The position numbers were made by a program, and so were the translations under genes. Shown here one piece after another: positions 1-7,337 of a DNA stretch of 64,000 nt. Within the stretch, counting starts at the first letter, position 1; each line of letters starts with the position of its first letter. The stretch covers positions 1-64,000 of the forward strand of contig JAJCXY010000051.1 of assembly GCA_029263215.1 (NCBI GenBank). Direction: 5' to 3'. The stretch comes from Acidimicrobiales bacterium. GTDB taxonomy: Bacteria > Actinomycetota > Acidimicrobiia > Acidimicrobiales > Aldehydirespiratoraceae. The notes under the pieces were generated by a model. The model was given only the letters and a program-made list of their open reading frames with translations, was not told the origin of the DNA and did no database searches.

Positions 1-7
1 TAGGTGT

Positions 8-211
8 ATGGCACGTACCAATATTGATATAGACGAAGACGCCTGCCGCAAGGTGATGGATCGTTATCAGCTCGCCACCAAACGCGAGGCCGTCAACCTG
101 GCGCTGAGACGTCTCGTTGGCGAAGCGCTTGACCTCGACGACGCCCGCGCGCTTCGCGGCTCAGGCTGGGACGGCGACCTGGCCGACATGCGCGCAAGCC
201 GCGCCGAATGA
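8..211 (+). CDS. vapB: VapB-type antitoxin
   Basis: A 67-residue protein whose N-terminal half (MARTNIDIDEDACRKVMDRY...TKREAVNLALRRLV) is the ribbon-helix-helix DNA-binding pattern of VapB antitoxins. The acidic C-terminal tail (GWDGDLADMRASR) is the part that in this family wraps the partner toxin. Its stop overlaps the start of the PIN-domain gene behind it by four bases (ATGA), the usual translational coupling of a type II toxin-antitoxin pair. In known systems the antitoxin, or the complex, represses its own promoter, which here would lie at or beyond the window edge. Confidence 0.88.
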   Translation: MARTNIDIDEDACRKVMDRYQLATKREAVNLALRRLVGEALDLDDARALRGSGWDGDLADMRASRAE

Positions 212-603
212 TCGTCGTCGACTCCTCAGCGTGGATCGAGTTCCTACGCGACACCGGCTCTCCAGTGTGCAACGCCGTCGACCGCCTACTCGACGCAGAC
301 CTGGCGGTGTGCGACGCGATCTCGATGGAGATTTTGGCTGGCGCCAGAGACGATCACCACCTGTCCCAACTGCGGGGGCTGATCAACCGGGCGACGATGC
401 TGCCGACGACCCCAGCTGATTTCGACGAAGCAGCTGCCCTCTATCGAATCTGCCGCAGGCGAGGAGAGACGGTCCGCAAACTGATCGACTGTCTCATTGC
501 AGCGGTAGCGATTCGGGCGGGAGCGGAAATCCTCCATGCCGATGTGGACTTCGCTGCCCTCGAGCGACACACCGAACTGCGAAGCCACGCAAGGTCAGTT
601 TAG
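208..603 (+). CDS. vapC: VapC-type PIN-domain ribonuclease toxin
   Basis: A 131-residue PIN-domain protein. It opens with MIVVDSSAWIEFLRD, carrying the first acidic metal-binding residue. It then has a conserved glutamate in the ISMEILAGA helix, and the D-x-L-I-A-A helix (KLIDCLIAAVAIRAGAEIL) followed by HADVDF near residues 110-120 supplies the remaining acidic residues. VapC toxins are Mg-dependent RNases that cut tRNA or rRNA. All expected acidic positions seem present, so the toxin looks active. It is coupled to the antitoxin by ATGA overlap. Confidence 0.9.
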   Translation: MIVVDSSAWIEFLRDTGSPVCNAVDRLLDADLAVCDAISMEILAGARDDHHLSQLRGLINRATMLPTTPADFDEAAALYRICRRRGETVRKLIDCLIAAVAIRAGAEILHADVDFAALERHTELRSHARSV

Positions 604-629
604 GGTCTCTGACCAGTGCTTTCGTATCG

Positions 630-700
630 AGCGGGTGACGAGAATCGAACTCGCGTATTCAGCTTGGGAAGCTGATGTTCTACCATTGAACTACACCCGC
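630..700 (-). tRNA. tRNA-Gly (anticodon CCC)
   Basis: Read on the minus strand the sequence folds into a full cloverleaf: acceptor GCGGGTG pairs with CACCCGC, the D arm is GTTC...GAAC, the anticodon stem is TCAGC/GCTGA around loop TTCCCAA, and the T arm contains TTCGATT. The loop places CCC at the anticodon, reading glycine codon GGG. The discriminator base is T, as is usual for bacterial tRNA-Gly. CCA is not encoded. Confidence 0.95.
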
Positions 701-750
701 GTTGGCCGCTGATCGTAGCGCCGTTGGCCGGGTCCCCCAAGGCGGCAGTG

Positions 751-1692
751 TCAGCCCACACAGCTGCGCACGAACGTGTCGCACCTGGCGTTGGCGATAT
801 CTGCCATCGGGCTTGGAAGGCTCGTGAACCCGTGGACCTCTTCGGGATACACCGCGAGGTCGGCCTCGTTGCCGGCTACCTGCCACCGTGCGGCCATGAA
901 GAGGGAGTCGTCGAGCAGGGGATCGCGGGTGCCCACCGTGAACAGGGCCGGGGGCAGGCCGGACAGGTCGGCGTAGAGGGGGGAGACCGTCGCGTCGCGA
1001 CGTTCCTCCATCGACCGATCTCCGAGGAAGCAGTCGACGAACCAGCGCAGATTGCCCGGTGTGAGCACGAGCTGTTCGTCCCAGCGGACAGCGCTCGGAG
1101 TGAGGGAGAGATCGAAGAGGCCATACATGAGGTTCGCCCCGCAGTAGGCACCGGCTGCGTCGTGCTTGTCGCGCAATCGGAGCAGGGTTATCGCCGCCAG
1201 GTGGGCCCCGGCCGATTCACCGCCGATCACCAGGTTCGAAGTAGTGAACTCCGCCTCCGCACTTTCGGCCAGCCAGAGGGCGGCCCCTTCACAGACATCG
1301 GGTCCGGCCGGGTAGGGGTCCTCCGGGGCAAGGGGATACTCCACCGATACCACCGCCACACTCGCGGTGCGGGCGATGCGGTCGAGCATCAAGTCGTGGC
1401 TCAACCGGTTGCCGATCACCCAGCCGCCGCCATGGATGTGCAGGTACACGCCATTGACCGTGTCGGGGAGGAACACCCGCGCCCCGATGTCGCCATCAGG
1501 CCCGATCATTCGTTCCTCGCCATGATCGAGGAAAATCGGTGCGGGAAACGCCCCCTCGCCGCTCATGCGGAGATCACGACTCACCTGGGGTGGGGTCGAT
1601 TCCAGTGGAGGGACCCCGGCGAACTGCTCTTTCAGGGCGTCGCCGAACGCACGAGTATCGGATCGAAGCCCCTCGAGCTCCTTGCTCCACAT
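751..1692 (-). CDS. alpha/beta hydrolase, HSL-like esterase
   Basis: A 313-residue esterase of the hormone-sensitive-lipase (type IV) family. It shows the oxyanion motif HIHGGGW, the nucleophile elbow GGESAGAHLA and a C-terminal catalytic His in EEVHGFTSL. I chose ATG at 1692 because GAGGAG lies just upstream on the minus strand and the start falls right after the kinase stop at 1703; the frame is open further upstream but overlaps the kinase. Physiological substrate is unknown; the family hydrolyses short acyl esters. It is the last gene of the stress-sensor operon. Confidence 0.85.
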   Translation of the reverse strand: MWSKELEGLRSDTRAFGDALKEQFAGVPPLESTPPQVSRDLRMSGEGAFPAPIFLDHGEERMIGPDGDIGARVFLPDTVNGVYLHIHGGGWVIGNRLSHDLMLDRIARTASVAVVSVEYPLAPEDPYPAGPDVCEGAALWLAESAEAEFTTSNLVIGGESAGAHLAAITLLRLRDKHDAAGAYCGANLMYGLFDLSLTPSAVRWDEQLVLTPGNLRWFVDCFLGDRSMEERRDATVSPLYADLSGLPPALFTVGTRDPLLDDSLFMAARWQVAGNEADLAVYPEEVHGFTSLPSPMADIANARCDTFVRSCVG

Positions 1693-1702
1693 GACAATCT
1701 CC

Positions 1703-2722
1703 TCAGCGAGTGGTGAGGGGCGCCGCCCAACGAAGCAGGGTGCCGCCCTCGGGATCTCCGGCCACCTCACAGTTGCCGCCGACCGAGAGGGCCCGGTCGA
1801 GCAGGTTGGCGAGTCCGCTGCGGCGACCCCCGGAGTCGGGGATGCCCTTCCCATCGTCGTTCACCCTCACGGTGACGTGATGATCGGCGATGGTGACCGT
1901 GACCGACGCCGCGGTGGCATCGGCGTGGCGGGCCACATTGGCCAGACCCTCGCGGATGACCGCCACGAGGTGGTCGTGCATCTCATCGGGCACAGCGGTG
2001 TCGATCGGTCCCCGAAACGAAACCGCAGGTTCGAACCCGAGAGAGGGGGTGAGGTTGGCGGCGATCCTCACCAGCTTGCCCCTCAGGCCGCTCTCTGTGT
2101 CGTGAGAAGTATTTCCGATGTCGAAGATCAGCGCCCTTATCGAACGGATTACGTCGTCGAGGGTGGAAACCGATCCATCGATGCGTCGGGCAACCTCCGG
2201 ATTGGAGATCTGGCTCATCGTGGCCTGAAGAGTCATTCCGAGCGCAAACAGTTCCTGGATCACGGTGTCGTGCAGATCGCGGGCGATGCGCTCGTGATCT
2301 TCGGCGAGGAGGCGGCGCCGGGTCGACTCGATCAAGCGCTCTTCGAAGGCGACATGGTCGGACATGTCACGCACAGCCGCGATGGTGAGACCGCTTTCGC
2401 CGAGCGGCGACAAGGCGATGTGGACCGGAAACGTCGTGGAGTCGGATCTCACTCCCACCAGGCCCTGACCACTACCCATCGATCGCCGCCGGGGATTCGC
2501 AATGAATCCTCGCCTCAGCGCGGCGTGGGCGTCGGCCTGCTCGGCCGGCACGAGGTTTTCGATGCTTTGGCCGACGAGGGTTCCGTCGTTGCCACAGAAC
2601 AGTCGATCGGCCTCGGCGTTGGCGGCTCGGATGACGCCACTCGCATCGACGAGCAACATGCCATCGGGCGCGGCCGTCCATACCTCGGCGGACGTGATGC
2701 TCTGAAGGACTTCATCGGTCAC
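1703..2722 (-). CDS. PAS-domain sensor histidine kinase, NarL/DevS family
   Basis: A 339-residue cytoplasmic histidine kinase. An N-terminal PAS domain spans about residues 10-125 (GMLLVDASGVIRAANAEADR). A HisKA_3 dimerisation motif follows, ERIARDLHDTVIQELFALG with the phospho-acceptor His151. An HATPase domain holds N (EGLANVARHA) and G boxes (DDGKGIP, SGLANLLDRA). There are no membrane segments. Unlike mycobacterial DevS it has PAS rather than GAF domains, so heme sensing cannot be assumed. Its start overlaps the end of the small upstream gene by four bases, and the NarL-type regulator two genes upstream is the obvious partner. Confidence 0.9.
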   Translation of the reverse strand: MTDEVLQSITSAEVWTAAPDGMLLVDASGVIRAANAEADRLFCGNDGTLVGQSIENLVPAEQADAHAALRRGFIANPRRRSMGSGQGLVGVRSDSTTFPVHIALSPLGESGLTIAAVRDMSDHVAFEERLIESTRRRLLAEDHERIARDLHDTVIQELFALGMTLQATMSQISNPEVARRIDGSVSTLDDVIRSIRALIFDIGNTSHDTESGLRGKLVRIAANLTPSLGFEPAVSFRGPIDTAVPDEMHDHLVAVIREGLANVARHADATAASVTVTIADHHVTVRVNDDGKGIPDSGGRRSGLANLLDRALSVGGNCEVAGDPEGGTLLRWAAPLTTR

Positions 2723-3216
2723 GGACCTACCCTATGGCCACCACCCCCTCCTGCGCCGAAGCCGGGACCCACCATCGATGCGTCGGCAACCGATGTGAGG
2801 AAGCGACGAACGGCGGAGACGACAGCTCGGTGAGCGAGGCTGGTCTCGTTGGGGGTGCGCGGCGGGTCGGCTTCGAAACGGTAGCGACCCAGCAATTGAA
2901 GATCGGAGAGCTCGGTGCCCCGTGCGGCAAGCTCGAGATCGGCATCGAGGGAGGGGATGAGTCGGGCACCGGTGACCGTCCAGCTGAAATCGAGGACTGC
3001 CGCGTCCAACCGAACCCTCGGCGGACCGACCTCCACATGGAACTCCGCAGCGGGGTCGAGGTCCTCGGGGGAGAGACCCGCAGCGGTCCACACGGCAGTG
3101 TCGGCGGCCCACGCCTGGCGCACGAGAAGCTCGCTCTGATGCTGCAGCACCTGGCCCACCGCAGACAGCGCGGACGCCATCGGCAGGGGGATAGTCACAA
3201 AATCATGAACGAACAC
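2719..3216 (-). CDS. conserved-looking protein of unknown function in the two-component operon
   Basis: A 165-residue protein I do not recognise. It has an amphipathic N-terminal part (MASALSAVGQVLQHQSELL), a beta-rich middle (VGPPRVRLDAAVLDFSWTV...LELAARGTELSDLQLLGRYRF) and a Gly-rich tail (FGAGGGGG). It is soluble by eye. The frame begins at a GTG (3216); an ATG at 3180 is an alternative and neither has a clear ribosome site. It lies between regulator and kinase and overlaps the kinase start by four bases, so it is probably co-translated. An opposite-strand open frame exists here but breaks the operon and has a poor composition. Confidence 0.6.
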   Translation of the reverse strand: MFVHDFVTIPLPMASALSAVGQVLQHQSELLVRQAWAADTAVWTAAGLSPEDLDPAAEFHVEVGPPRVRLDAAVLDFSWTVTGARLIPSLDADLELAARGTELSDLQLLGRYRFEADPPRTPNETSLAHRAVVSAVRRFLTSVADASMVGPGFGAGGGGGHRVGP

Positions 3217-3272
3217 ACAGGCACATTGCTTGCTATGAGGTGTTACCCGGAAGGGTCGTTGGTCCCGACAGT

Positions 3273-3932
3273 TCAGGTGTCGCGTGCGCTCTGACGTTCA
3301 TCGAGGCGGGCGGCGAGTGCCGCGACCTCTGTTCGACGGGTCATCCCGAGCTTGGCCAGAAGGGTGGAAACGTAGTTTTTCACCGTCTTTTCGGCGAGAT
3401 ACAGCTCATCTGCGATCTGTCGATTGCTGTAGCCATCGCCGATCAGTACAAAGAGCCGCTTCTCCTGGGGGCTCAGATCTTCGATCAACAACTCACCACT
3501 CGCTCGTAGGCGCTCGGTGGCGTGACGAATGGTGGCCGGGTCGAGCAGCTGGCGTCCTCCCGCCACCGCGCGGATGGTGTCGGCGAGTTCATCGCCGCGC
3601 ACCTGCTTGAGCACGTAGGCCGACGCACCGGCGACGCCGGCATCGACCATGGCGCGATCATCGGCGAACGATGTGAGCATTATGCACCGGATATCGGGAT
3701 GAGCTTCTCGAATCTCACGGCACACCTCTATGCCGTTGCCTTCCTCGAGACGTACATCGAGCACGGCCACGTGGGGCTCCGATTCGGCGATGCCGGTGAG
3801 CGCGTTCTCGGCGTTTCCCGCGTGCCCCACGACCTCGATATCAGGTTCGGAATCGAGCATCGTGGCGAGACCGACACGCACCACTTCATGGTCGTCGAGA
3901 AGAAATACGCGAGTAGTCATGGGGTCCACCAT
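3273..3932 (-). CDS. response regulator, NarL/FixJ (DevR-like)
   Basis: A 219-residue response regulator. The receiver domain has the acidic pair D13-D14, the phospho-acceptor D59 in VAVLDVRL and the conserved Lys near VLKQVRGDE. A LuxR-type helix-turn-helix follows (LSPQEKRLFVLIGDGYSNRQ through ELYLAEKTVKNYVSTLLAKL). The kinase at 1703-2722 is the likely partner. ATG at 3920 (MTTRVFLLDD) is an alternative start. A universal stress protein upstream and a kinase downstream give the same order as the Rv3134c-devR-devS operon of mycobacteria, where the regulator controls the hypoxia response; equivalence here is inference. Confidence 0.9.
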   Translation of the reverse strand: MVDPMTTRVFLLDDHEVVRVGLATMLDSEPDIEVVGHAGNAENALTGIAESEPHVAVLDVRLEEGNGIEVCREIREAHPDIRCIMLTSFADDRAMVDAGVAGASAYVLKQVRGDELADTIRAVAGGRQLLDPATIRHATERLRASGELLIEDLSPQEKRLFVLIGDGYSNRQIADELYLAEKTVKNYVSTLLAKLGMTRRTEVAALAARLDERQSARDT

Positions 3933-3967
3933 GCCCGCTCAACTCGCGTTGTGCCACGACCCGTGGA

Positions 3968-4837
3968 TCAGGGAACCACCGCAACCACACAGTTTGGTGA
4001 GTGGATCAGCGATGTGGTGGTGGACCCGAGGACGAGATGAGAGAGGCCCTTGTGGCCGCGGGCCCCCAGAACGAGAAGCCCGGCCTCCTTCTCCATCTCC
4101 TTGAACACCCAGCGAGGATCGCCCTCCGCCACATGGCGAATGACCCGTCCGGGATCGACTCCCAAGTCCTCACAGGCCGCATCGGCGGTCTGGTCGACGG
4201 TGTTTTGAGCCTCGGCCTGCAACGCGACGACATCGAAGCGGGGGACGTCGATCCCGATTGGAATGGGGGTCGTCCAGGCGGTGACCGCGACGAGTTCATC
4301 GTCGGGTCCGGCGATCTGGATGGCCCAGCGCAAGGCTGCCTGGGAATGGTCAGATCCATCGACCCCCACCACGATCCGCTCGGGGAGGGGCGTCTCCGGC
4401 GGTGCCTCGCGGTGGGGGACGATGACCAGGGGGATCGTGGTCTTGTCGGCGCAGCGCCGACCGACAGATCCGAGAAGGGCGTCGGCGATCGGACCGTGGC
4501 CTCGGGTGCCGACGATGAGCAGCTCCGCGACTCTCGATTCGTCGAGGAGGACGGTTGATGCTTCACCCCGACGGACGATCGTTGGATGGTGGGGCACAGT
4601 GAGCGTGGATGTGCAGGCGAGGGCCGCTTCTTCGGCTGCGGCCTGCATCTCCTCCGCGGGCGGCACCGCGGTGGCGGCGAAAGGAGCGGGAAGCCAGACG
4701 GCGGCGGGGTACTCCCACGCGTAGACGGGTCGGATGGGTCCGACACGATCGATGCGGGCCACCGCCCAGTCCATTGCAGAACTGGATCCCGGTGAACCGT
4801 CGATGCCCACGATGGCGCCAAGACGGTCCTGGTTCAT
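3968..4837 (-). CDS. tandem universal stress protein (UspA family)
   Basis: A 289-residue protein made of two Usp domains. Each begins with the DGS motif (IVGIDGSPGSSSAMDWA; VVGVDGSDHSQAALRWA) and each carries the ATP-binding signature G-x2-G-x9-G-S/T (GTRGHGPIADALLGS and GARGHKGLSHLVLGSTTTS). Both domains therefore look able to bind nucleotide. The start at 4837 is chosen because the frame further upstream is a shadow of the preceding gene, whose stop is at 4840. Tandem Usp proteins next to DevR/DevS-type regulators are typical of actinobacterial dormancy regulons. Confidence 0.9.
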   Translation of the reverse strand: MNQDRLGAIVGIDGSPGSSSAMDWAVARIDRVGPIRPVYAWEYPAAVWLPAPFAATAVPPAEEMQAAAEEAALACTSTLTVPHHPTIVRRGEASTVLLDESRVAELLIVGTRGHGPIADALLGSVGRRCADKTTIPLVIVPHREAPPETPLPERIVVGVDGSDHSQAALRWAIQIAGPDDELVAVTAWTTPIPIGIDVPRFDVVALQAEAQNTVDQTADAACEDLGVDPGRVIRHVAEGDPRWVFKEMEKEAGLLVLGARGHKGLSHLVLGSTTTSLIHSPNCVVAVVP

Positions 4838-4839
4838 TC

Positions 4840-5289
4840 CTATTCCTCCTCCACCGGTTGGGGCAGAGGCGGAAGGCGTCGGCCCGTGATGGTGCTGGGC
4901 TGTATGTGGATGTAGCGGCTCTTGGTGCCGTCGGCCCATGGCTCGAGGTCGAGACTCTCGTCGCGCATGGTGCCGGGCAGGCTGCGGTCCTCGGTGGCGG
5001 TGCCGTGGACCACCACGCTCCAACCCGCGTGATAGGTGGAGTCGAACGCGTCGATTTCGAAGGCCACCAGCTGGCCCATGAGAGCGGCTGCCAGCTTCGT
5101 GCCTTCCGCACTACGAATGACGATTCTCTGATCGTCGACCAGGTAGTTCACGGGGAACACGTCGGGTTGATGGCCCACCACCACGGCCAACCGGCCGATT
5201 CCGGATTCGCCCAGAAGCTGCCAGCACTCTGCCTCGGAGAGGGGTACAAGCGAGTGGGCCGTGGGGGTGGGCTCGGTGCTCACAACCAA
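4840..5289 (-). CDS. pyridoxamine 5'-phosphate oxidase-like flavin/F420-binding protein
   Basis: A 149-residue split-barrel protein with the family pattern: a short N-terminal helix (LSEAECWQLLGESGIGRLAV), the strand pair VFPVNYLVDDQRIVIRSAEG with a TKLAAAL segment, then VAFEIDAFDSTYHAGWSVVVHGTA. Small actinobacterial members bind FMN, FAD, heme or F420, and the cofactor cannot be assigned by reading. It is the first gene of the Usp/two-component operon, with only two bases to the Usp start. Homologues of this type also occur in the mycobacterial DosR regulon. Confidence 0.8.
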   Translation of the reverse strand: MVVSTEPTPTAHSLVPLSEAECWQLLGESGIGRLAVVVGHQPDVFPVNYLVDDQRIVIRSAEGTKLAAALMGQLVAFEIDAFDSTYHAGWSVVVHGTATEDRSLPGTMRDESLDLEPWADGTKSRYIHIQPSTITGRRLPPLPQPVEEE

Positions 5290-5361
5290 ACCTTATGTCG
5301 GGGCCGAGAACCCTGGTTAGGGCACTAGGTCCCCGGCGCGCTTCGGTGTAGGGTCGCCGCC

Positions 5362-6117
5362 GTGGCCACCCTGCGTTTCACTTTCGGCACCATGGGATCA
5401 GGGAAGTCCACCCAGGTCCTGCAGATCCATCACAACCTGAGGGCGAGGGGTCTCACCACGGTGCTCACCACCCAACTCGACCGTTCTGAGGGTCGAGTAT
5501 CGAGCCGCTTGGGCGTGTCTGCCGAAGCAGAACTCGTGGAGGCCTCGACCGACCTCTTCGAGCTGGTACGCCAGCGCGCGGCCACGCTCGGCTCGGTAGA
5601 TGCGGTGATCTGTGATGAGGCCCAGTTCTACGACTCGGTCCAGTGCGAACAACTCGCCCGGGTCGTCGACGAACTTCGTATCGATGTCTTCGCGTTCGGC
5701 CTGCTCACCACATTCCAGGGGCGGATGTTCCCGGGGTCGGCTCGCCTGATGGAACTCGCCGACGAACGCACCGAGATCCAGGTGGAAGCCAGGTGCTGGT
5801 GTGGGGAGCGGGCCACCCAAAACGCCCGGTTCGTCGACGGCGTGCAGGTTGTGTCGGGCCAGTTGAAGGTGGTGGGCGATACCGGCGGTCCGGTGGCCGG
5901 CGAAGTCACCTACGACCTGCTGTGCCGGTCGCACTGGATGGAGGGCGCCAACGCCGCTCGAGGCGACCAGCTCGAACTTCTCGACGATGATGTAGCCCGA
6001 CCCGGCGATCATCCCGATCGCAGTGGTCCTGTCGAAGTTGATCCCGACGCAGTGCCGAATCCCCTTCACGTCACGCCGCCCGTCGAGGCGGCCTCGCATT
6101 CCGGAGTTTCCTCGTGA
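5362..6117 (+). CDS. tdk: thymidine kinase
   Basis: Phosphorylates thymidine with ATP for nucleotide salvage. This 251-residue type II thymidine kinase has the P-loop GTMGSGKST at residues 9-17, the DEAQFYD motif, the lasso-region pattern [17 protein letters not shown], and zinc ligands in [12 protein letters not shown] and the late CRSHW. The C-terminus runs about 45 residues beyond the usual end with no clear domain. The start is GTG. It overlaps the following dCTP deaminase by four bases, making a two-gene pyrimidine deoxynucleotide unit, divergent from the stress operon. Confidence 0.93.
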   Translation: MATLRFTFGTMGSGKSTQVLQIHHNLRARGLTTVLTTQLDRSEGRVSSRLGVSAEAELVEASTDLFELVRQRAATLGSVDAVICDEAQFYDSVQCEQLARVVDELRIDVFAFGLLTTFQGRMFPGSARLMELADERTEIQVEARCWCGERATQNARFVDGVQVVSGQLKVVGDTGGPVAGEVTYDLLCRSHWMEGANAARGDQLELLDDDVARPGDHPDRSGPVEVDPDAVPNPLHVTPPVEAASHSGVSS

Positions 6118-6677
6118 TCCTGTCCGACCGCACCATTCGAGAACAGATCGCGGCGGGGCGCATCGTCATCGACCCCCTCGACCCGGTGGGACTGCAACCC
6201 TCGTCGGTCGATCTCCGTCTCGATCGGTGGTTTCGGGTGTTCAAGAACCACACGATGGGCCACATCGACGTCAAGTCGAACCTCGAGGAGCTCACCGAAC
6301 TGGTCGAGGTGGGCGAGGAGGAGCCCTTCATGCTTCACCCTGGTGAGTTTGTGCTCGGGTCGACACTCGAGCGGGTGGCGGTTCCCGATGACCTCGTGGC
6401 GCGGCTCGAGGGGAAGTCGAGTCTCGGCCGGCTGGGCTTGCTGATCCATTCGACCGCGGGCTTCGTCGATGCCGGCTTCGACGGCCAACTCACCCTGGAG
6501 TTGAGCAATGTCGCGAATCTGCCCATCACGCTCTATCCCGACATGAAGATCGGGCAAATCTCGTTTCAGCAGATGACCACGGCCGCCGACGTCCCTTACG
6601 GATCGGGCGCGCTGAGATCGAAGTACAAGCACCAGAAGGGCCCGATGCCGAGCCGTTACTGGGAGAATTTCGACTGA
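6114..6677 (+). CDS. dcd: dCTP deaminase (possibly bifunctional with dUTPase)
   Basis: Deaminates dCTP to dUTP on the route to dTMP. The 187-residue protein opens [21 protein letters not shown], and holds [11 protein letters not shown] and the signature [24 protein letters not shown] with the catalytic glutamate in [10 protein letters not shown]. It ends in the nucleotide-closing tail [20 protein letters not shown]. Actinobacterial homologues often carry out both deamination and dUTP hydrolysis; which applies here cannot be decided by reading. It starts at GTG, coupled to tdk. Confidence 0.93.
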   Translation: MILSDRTIREQIAAGRIVIDPLDPVGLQPSSVDLRLDRWFRVFKNHTMGHIDVKSNLEELTELVEVGEEEPFMLHPGEFVLGSTLERVAVPDDLVARLEGKSSLGRLGLLIHSTAGFVDAGFDGQLTLELSNVANLPITLYPDMKIGQISFQQMTTAADVPYGSGALRSKYKHQKGPMPSRYWENFD

Positions 6678-6684
6678 GTGGGCG

Positions 6685-6969
6685 TCAGCGGTATTGGGTG
6701 GCGGTGATGATGCCGCCGAGGATCATGGCCAGACCCACCAGCAGGATTCCGTTGCTGGTGTCCCAGGCCGATCCCACATAGTTGAGCAGGATCACCACGA
6801 CGCCTCCGCCCAGGAGGCCGAACATGAGCGCCGGAACCCAGCGCGGGCTCGGCGGCAGGTCCTGGTGGCCGGTGTGGCTGACTGTGTCGTGGTGGAATCC
6901 GTCGGGGCGCGTTCCCTTGGGGGTGACCCTGCCTCCGGATACACGACGTTTCGCTGGCTTCTGCGACAT
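6685..6969 (-). CDS. crgA: cell division protein CrgA
   Basis: A 94-residue membrane protein of the CrgA family, an actinobacterial septation regulator that helps recruit divisome proteins. A basic N-terminus (MSQKPAKRRVSGGRVTPKG) is followed by two hydrophobic segments (WVPALMFGLLGGGVVVILLNYVG and NGILLVGLAMILGGIITATQY, partly quoted by their ends) separated by a short loop, the expected topology. ATG at 6969 gives the family length; the frame is open about 25 codons further upstream without homology. Presence of this gene supports an actinobacterial source. Confidence 0.88.
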   Translation of the reverse strand: MSQKPAKRRVSGGRVTPKGTRPDGFHHDTVSHTGHQDLPPSPRWVPALMFGLLGGGVVVILLNYVGSAWDTSNGILLVGLAMILGGIITATQYR

Positions 6970-7067
6970 TGATGAAGAGGATAGGCGAGTGGAACCCGGA
7001 TCGACAGGAATCACATCGATGTGATTATCCAGAGGTCTCTCCACAGCCTGGGGATAACTTCTTCCGG

Positions 7068-7328
7068 CTACTCGACGGGGGCGACCAGATCCATGTCTTC
7101 GAGGCAGTGGCGGGGCGCTGTCGGGTCCTCATCGGGAGCGATGGTCATCCTCACCTCGGTGCCGCACAAGCTGCACCGGTAGGTGATCTTCACCTTGCGA
7201 AGCTCGCCTGCCGGTGGCGGCTCAGGGACCGGCCGGGCCAGGCCTCTCAGCATGGCTACGCCTATCCGAAGGATCGCGGCACCGGCTGCGAAGGCGACGA
7301 AAAGGTTGAACGCAGTGCCGAAGCTCAC
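7068..7328 (-). CDS. small membrane-anchored zinc-ribbon-like protein
   Basis: An 86-residue protein with one N-terminal hydrophobic segment (MSFGTAFNLFVAFAAGAAIL) and a cytosolic tail holding CSLCGTEV and a later RHCLEDM. Three cysteines and a histidine could bind zinc. I do not recognise a named family. It stands between CrgA and the diguanylate cyclase gene, starting nine bases from the latter's stop, and may be transcribed with it. Confidence 0.65.
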   Translation of the reverse strand: MSFGTAFNLFVAFAAGAAILRIGVAMLRGLARPVPEPPPAGELRKVKITYRCSLCGTEVRMTIAPDEDPTAPRHCLEDMDLVAPVE

Positions 7329-7337
7329 CCGATCAGA

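Noticed and set aside
2734-3294. Plus-strand 186-codon frame opposite the small unknown gene of the two-component operon
   Set aside because: The minus-strand frame is coupled to the kinase by overlap and has a normal protein composition; the plus frame breaks the operon and runs into the regulator's 3' end.
5320-5333. GGGCACTAGGTCCC between the stress operon and tdk as a DosR-type box
   Set aside because: Only the right half agrees with the DosR palindrome; the left half differs at three of six positions, so support is too weak for a site call.
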